Shown in pieces: positions 60,155-64,000 of a DNA stretch of 64,000 nucleotides. The notes beneath the pieces are model-generated. The model saw only the letters and a list, made by a program, of their open reading frames with translations, had not been told where the DNA came from and ran no database searches. Origin of the DNA: Colwellia echini (GTDB taxonomy: Bacteria; Pseudomonadota; Gammaproteobacteria; Enterobacterales; Alteromonadaceae); NCBI RefSeq assembly GCF_002843355.2, contig NZ_PJAI02000003.1, positions 1-64,000 of the forward strand, written 5' to 3'. Numbering within the stretch: the stretch's first letter is position 1; every line of letters starts with the position of its first letter. The position numbers were made by a program, and so were the translations under genes.

Positions 60155-63100
60155 ATGAACACTAAAAAGGATAGAACTGCCGCCGAGCAAAATAATCAAG
60201 GTAACAGTGCTGCTGATATTGTTCCTCGTCAAGGGATCTCTATTATTTGGTTTGTACCTTTTATCGCTTTAATTTTCGGTTTATGGCTAGCAGTAAAAAC
60301 TATTTCTGAACAAGGTACCATTATCACCATAGAATTTGATAATGGCTCAGGCATTGTGCCTAATAAAACCGAAGTTCGTTATAAAGGTTTAGTGACAGGT
60401 TTAGTGAAGAAAGTTGTCCCGTCTGATGATTTAACACATGTTATTGCTGAAGTAGAGATTTCTAAAGACTTTACCGACTATCTAACCACCAACACTCTAT
60501 TTTGGTTGGTTAGCGCGGATATATCACTACAAGGTATCTCGGGTTTAGACACACTTATTTCAGGTAGTTACATAACTATTTTACCCGACACAGATAAATC
60601 TTCTGAAAGTAAATTTCATTTTGTAGCCTTAACTGAGGTACCAACACTTGATATGTCTACACCAGGTTTACACCTCACCTTACAAACCGATGTATTAGGA
60701 TCGATTAGTGAAAACTCCCCGATTAGCTTTAAACAGATCCCAATTGGTCATGTTACCGGTTATCACTATATTGAAAGCAGTAAAAAAATTGGTATCAATA
60801 TTTTCATCAAACCTGAATTTGCTCACTTAATAAAAGAAAATTCTTTATTTTATAATACCAGCGGCATGCAAGTTACCGCCTCGCTTTCAGCGGGTATAAA
60901 AATTAATACCGAATCATTATCTTCAATTCTAGCGGGTGGAATTTCAGTTGATACTTTAAGTTATCAGGCCGACTTAGCCCCGGCAAAAAATGGTGATACT
61001 TTTCCGCTGCACCCTGACTTTCAAGCCGCTGAAATGGGGCATACGATTGAGCTAACCTTAGACTGGAATTCAGGTATAGATCATAATGCGGCTATCATGT
61101 ACCAAGGCTTAACGATTGGTGTTATTGAGTCATTCAGCAAAATTGACCCCGTAAGTCGAAAGATTACAGCTATAGCGCAAGTTAACCCTCGTGTTGTGCC
61201 TTACTTAACAGATCAATCGCAATTTTATATTGTTTCACCGCAAATAAGTTTAACAGGATTAGCCAATGCTAAAACACTATTAACGGGAAGCTATATCAGT
61301 ATCCGAGCTTCTTTAGCTGGTAAACCTAGCAATAAATTTAAGGTGTATAATGACATTCCGCCTTATACCTACAGCGAGCCGGGCCTACACTTAATGTTAA
61401 CCAGTAATGACCGTAGCTCTTTACAGGTAGGGAGCAGTGTTTATTACAGACAACAAGTGGTAGGCAATATACAAGCGATTGAAACAAGTGCACCTGAACG
61501 TCATTTAGTACATATTCATGTATTGCCTGAATTTAGCCATTATGTAAATGCGGACAGTCGATTTTACAATAATTCAGGGTTAAAAATTTCTGCTAATTTA
61601 TTAGGAGTTGATGTTCAAGCACAATCATTACAAACCATTCTAAATGGTGGTATTTCTTTTATTAATCAAGGTAACAACCAAGAATCAAAAGAAAAATCAG
61701 TAACCAATGGCGATAGTTTTTCATTATATGCCAATGAAAAACTTGCTGAACAACAAATTAGTTTTACCCTCAATGTTGCCGCCGATGAAATTATCAGTAA
61801 AAACACACGTGTTTTATATCGTGGTATTGAAATTGGGGCAATTCATAGTATTAAAAATCAAAATGCACAGCAGTACTTGCAGGTTGGTTTATTACCCGAA
61901 TATCAACATATTTTAAAAGCAAATACTCAATTCTATTTAGTCAATCCGAGCTTAAGCCTCTCAGGTGCGAGTGATAAAGATGCTTTATTCGGCGGCGCTT
62001 ATATCACTTTTAATATTGGTGAAGGCAAAGCAAGATCACAATTTCCATTATATACCACTCCTCCCGTTAAGCATGCTAGTTCACCTGGCTTACAATTAAC
62101 TTTAATCACTGATCATGCAAGTGTCGCCACACCAGGTAGTGCGGTAAGTTATCGAGGTATCACTATTGGCCAAGTTGACAATGTTAGCCTCAATAAAGCC
62201 GATGATAATATTCACGTAAATATTACTATTGATGATAAGCATCGTAGTTTATTACAAAGTACTACGCGTTTTTATAATGCCAGCGGCATTACTATTTCAG
62301 GTGGGTTAAGTGACTTTGTTGTAAAAACTGAATCGCTAGACGCTATTTTACGCGGTGGTATTAGTTTTTATAACCCTGAATCACCTCAGGTTAATCCACA
62401 TGATGATACACAGAAAACTAAAGATAATATTGCAGAGTTGGCGCAATTCACTTTATTCAAACACCAAGAAGAAGCTAGAAATGCAGGTAAAAATATTAGC
62501 ATTCATTTTAATGATGTTAGCGGATTAAAAATTAATACCAAGGTTATTTATCAAGAGCAAACCTTAGGTACAGTGCAACGGTTAATCTTTAATAACGGCA
62601 AAGTTGGCGTTACCGCACTGGTATTATTAAATGATTTAGGCAACCAATATGCTCTTAAGGGCACAAAGTTTTGGAAAGTAGAGCCTGAAATTGGTTTAGT
62701 GGGATCTAAAAATGTTGCTTCCATACTTGATGGTGCTTTCATTGGCCTACTACCGTCTTATGATGCCTTATCAGGGCAAGAAGCAGAACCTAAAACCGAG
62801 TTTATCGCTCTTGAAATTGCGCCAACAGTTGAGCGACTAGCTTACGGGCTGAATATTAAGTTAACCACTTCTCGCCTCGGCTCTGTACGTGTTGGTAACC
62901 CCGTTCTTTATCGACAAATTAAAGTCGGTAAAGTTATCGGTATCGATTTATCGCCAACCGCTGACCAAGTAAATATATTTGTTAACATTGCTAAACCCTA
63001 CGCAGCACTAGTTAATGGGCAAAGTAAGTTTTGGAATACTAGCGGTATAAGAATTGATGCGAGTGTTTTCTCTGGTGTTAAAATAGACTCTGAATCAATA

Positions 63101-63301
63101 GAAACTCTTATCGCTGGTGGAATTGCCTTTGCGACACCAAGTATTGATGATGAAGACAAGCCAGAATTAGCGCCAATACCGGCAAGTTTTATTTTACACC
63201 AAGATATTGATGAAGATTGGTTAGAGTGGCAGCCTAAAATACTAATAAACGCAACAGACGAGAGTACAATCGATACTGAAAATGATAATGACGATCGATA
63301 A
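60155..63301 (+). CDS. Eight-MCE-domain lipid-transport protein (LetB/PqiB-like)
   Basis: The protein has 1048 residues, with one N-terminal membrane helix (about 29-48, IIWFVPFIALIFGLWLAV). I count eight MCE domains, starting near residues 57, 170, 296, 410, 532, 646, 779 and 899. Each shows the pattern of a strand followed by a V-x-Y-[RK/Q]-G/Q-x-x-[IV]-G motif, for example VRYKGLVTGLV, VLYRGIEIGAI and VSYRGITIGQV. E. coli PqiB has three and LetB seven, forming a stacked tunnel across the periplasm. Eight rings would give a longer tunnel. The two PqiA genes just upstream complete the LetAB/PqiAB-type system. PqiC is absent. Confidence 0.93.
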   Translation: MNTKKDRTAAEQNNQGNSAADIVPRQGISIIWFVPFIALIFGLWLAVKTISEQGTIITIEFDNGSGIVPNKTEVRYKGLVTGLVKKVVPSDDLTHVIAEVEISKDFTDYLTTNTLFWLVSADISLQGISGLDTLISGSYITILPDTDKSSESKFHFVALTEVPTLDMSTPGLHLTLQTDVLGSISENSPISFKQIPIGHVTGYHYIESSKKIGINIFIKPEFAHLIKENSLFYNTSGMQVTASLSAGIKINTESLSSILAGGISVDTLSYQADLAPAKNGDTFPLHPDFQAAEMGHTIELTLDWNSGIDHNAAIMYQGLTIGVIESFSKIDPVSRKITAIAQVNPRVVPYLTDQSQFYIVSPQISLTGLANAKTLLTGSYISIRASLAGKPSNKFKVYNDIPPYTYSEPGLHLMLTSNDRSSLQVGSSVYYRQQVVGNIQAIETSAPERHLVHIHVLPEFSHYVNADSRFYNNSGLKISANLLGVDVQAQSLQTILNGGISFINQGNNQESKEKSVTNGDSFSLYANEKLAEQQISFTLNVAADEIISKNTRVLYRGIEIGAIHSIKNQNAQQYLQVGLLPEYQHILKANTQFYLVNPSLSLSGASDKDALFGGAYITFNIGEGKARSQFPLYTTPPVKHASSPGLQLTLITDHASVATPGSAVSYRGITIGQVDNVSLNKADDNIHVNITIDDKHRSLLQSTTRFYNASGITISGGLSDFVVKTESLDAILRGGISFYNPESPQVNPHDDTQKTKDNIAELAQFTLFKHQEEARNAGKNISIHFNDVSGLKINTKVIYQEQTLGTVQRLIFNNGKVGVTALVLLNDLGNQYALKGTKFWKVEPEIGLVGSKNVASILDGAFIGLLPSYDALSGQEAEPKTEFIALEIAPTVERLAYGLNIKLTTSRLGSVRVGNPVLYRQIKVGKVIGIDLSPTADQVNIFVNIAKPYAALVNGQSKFWNTSGIRIDASVFSGVKIDSESIETLIAGGIAFATPSIDDEDKPELAPIPASFILHQDIDEDWLEWQPKILINATDESTIDTENDNDDR

Positions 63302-63467
63302 GGGTTTTAATACAGCCGATGAATATGTCGGTTATATAAAAACTGAATAACGATTAGAACAAGGTATAACTAATAATTAACGTTATACCACACACAATGG
63401 TTGACAAATTAAGCTATTTGCCTGAACATATAGCCATCTAAACGTCCACAAAGTAAAGAGAAGTATT

Positions 63468-64000
63468 TTGACGATAACATCAGAGCTACAAGCCCGATAC
63501 AATGATATTAATCGAGGTGTTTACTTTATTGGCACCACGCCACCAAAAAGCGATACGCCACTCGATACAGTGTCTGACATTGCCGAGAAATTACTCGATC
63601 GCGTTAGTGACATCGATTTTGATGGTTTGATTGTTTATGACATTCAAGACGAAGATTCACGCATTAGTAAGCCTCGACCTTTCCCGTTTAAATCAACCCT
63701 TGATGCTAGACTTTATTCTTCATTATTAAATAAAAAGTCTAAGCGCCCGGTAATCACATACAAAAGTGTTGTTCAATCTAATGGCGATGACTTTAACAAC
63801 TGGGCAAATGAAGCCTGGGAAAAATACGGCGTTAAAGATGTTGTATTAGTTGGTAGTCCATCAAAGAATAATGAAATTTCATTACCCTTAGCTGACGCAT
63901 ACAAAGCCTTAGTTGAAAACCAACATGAATTTTTTATTGGTGGTGTTACCATTGCTGAGCGCCATGCTAGTAAGGGTGACGAGCATGAACGTTTAATTAG
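63468..64000 (+). CDS. MTHFR-like TIM-barrel protein (partial, runs off the right edge)
   Basis: An open frame from TTG at 63468 (preceded by AGAGAAG) has no stop to base 64000, 177 residues so far. No ATG or GTG lies between the upstream stop (63423) and this TTG. Visible segments are GVYFIGTTPPKSDTPLD, FDGLIVYDIQDEDSR, RPVITYKSVVQSNGDDF, VKDVVLVGSPSKNNEISLPL and FIGGVTIAERHASKGDEHER. The order and spacing resemble the FAD-dependent methylenetetrahydrofolate reductase fold: a first strand ending in PPK, a D-x-x-D/S-R strand, and GG-x-T near the fifth strand. It is not MetF itself. The specific reaction is unknown. Confidence 0.6.
   Translation, partial: MTITSELQARYNDINRGVYFIGTTPPKSDTPLDTVSDIAEKLLDRVSDIDFDGLIVYDIQDEDSRISKPRPFPFKSTLDARLYSSLLNKKSKRPVITYKSVVQSNGDDFNNWANEAWEKYGVKDVVLVGSPSKNNEISLPLADAYKALVENQHEFFIGGVTIAERHASKGDEHERLI

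Overview
The window is a stretch of AT-rich gammaproteobacterial chromosome. Protein sequences and gene order point to the Alteromonadales, most like Colwellia or a close relative. The signs are E. coli-like housekeeping proteins (TrmA, FabR, SthA, MutL, HflX, Rep, UbiB/E/J), a PEP-CTERM/PrsT module, many small cytochromes c and abundant miniature transposable elements. This assignment is by recognition, not by a database search. No tRNA, rRNA, CRISPR array, prophage or complete insertion sequence was seen.

Layout. 0-4.5 kb: end of an unknown gene, a membrane-anchored RRM RNA-binding protein, then trmA, fabR and sthA. 4.8-17.4 kb: the classic tsaE-amiB-mutL-miaA-hfq-hflX-hflK-hflC cluster followed by purA, all on the minus strand, with queG divergent. 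nnr and yjeT are missing from their E. coli positions, and copies of one miniature inverted-repeat element sit at two junctions. 17.4-22.5 kb: small unknown genes, a 1018-residue protein that looks like a hybrid sensor kinase with its catalytic residues lost, and a one-haem cytochrome c. 23-29.5 kb: a PEP-CTERM protein with a sigma-54-type promoter, followed upstream by two paralogous PrsT-type TPR lipoproteins. 29.7-35.8 kb: ubiK, rep, a CadC-like membrane regulator divergent from a small secreted protein, and an orphan solute-binding protein. 36-39.1 kb: the ubiE-ubiJ-ubiB ubiquinone operon. 39.2-39.4 kb: an intergenic small-RNA candidate with its own promoter and terminator. 39.8-48.8 kb: DUF2750 and PilZ proteins, the formaldehyde detoxification pair frmA/fghA, a LysR regulator and an RND efflux pair. 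48.9-54.8 kb: a TIM44-like/zinc-ribbon/TerB-like membrane protein and a YdjI-type SPFH/zinc-ribbon protein, separated by a second type of miniature element, then a GGDEF-EAL protein. 54.9-64 kb: an MsbA-like ABC exporter, engB, a three-haem cytochrome c, two PqiA halves with an eight-MCE-domain protein (LetAB/PqiAB-type lipid transport), and the start of an MTHFR-like gene.

Functional links. Several genes serve the envelope (AmiB, HflKC, LetAB/PqiAB-like, RND pump, MsbA-like exporter, SPFH/TIM44 pair, PEP-CTERM system) or respiration (UbiE/J/B/K, cytochromes c, SthA). The observations most worth following are the TIM44-TerB/SPFH pair, the degenerate hybrid kinase, the intergenic sRNA, the sigma-54 site before the PEP-CTERM gene, the eight-MCE protein, and two miniature-element families that share one internal architecture.
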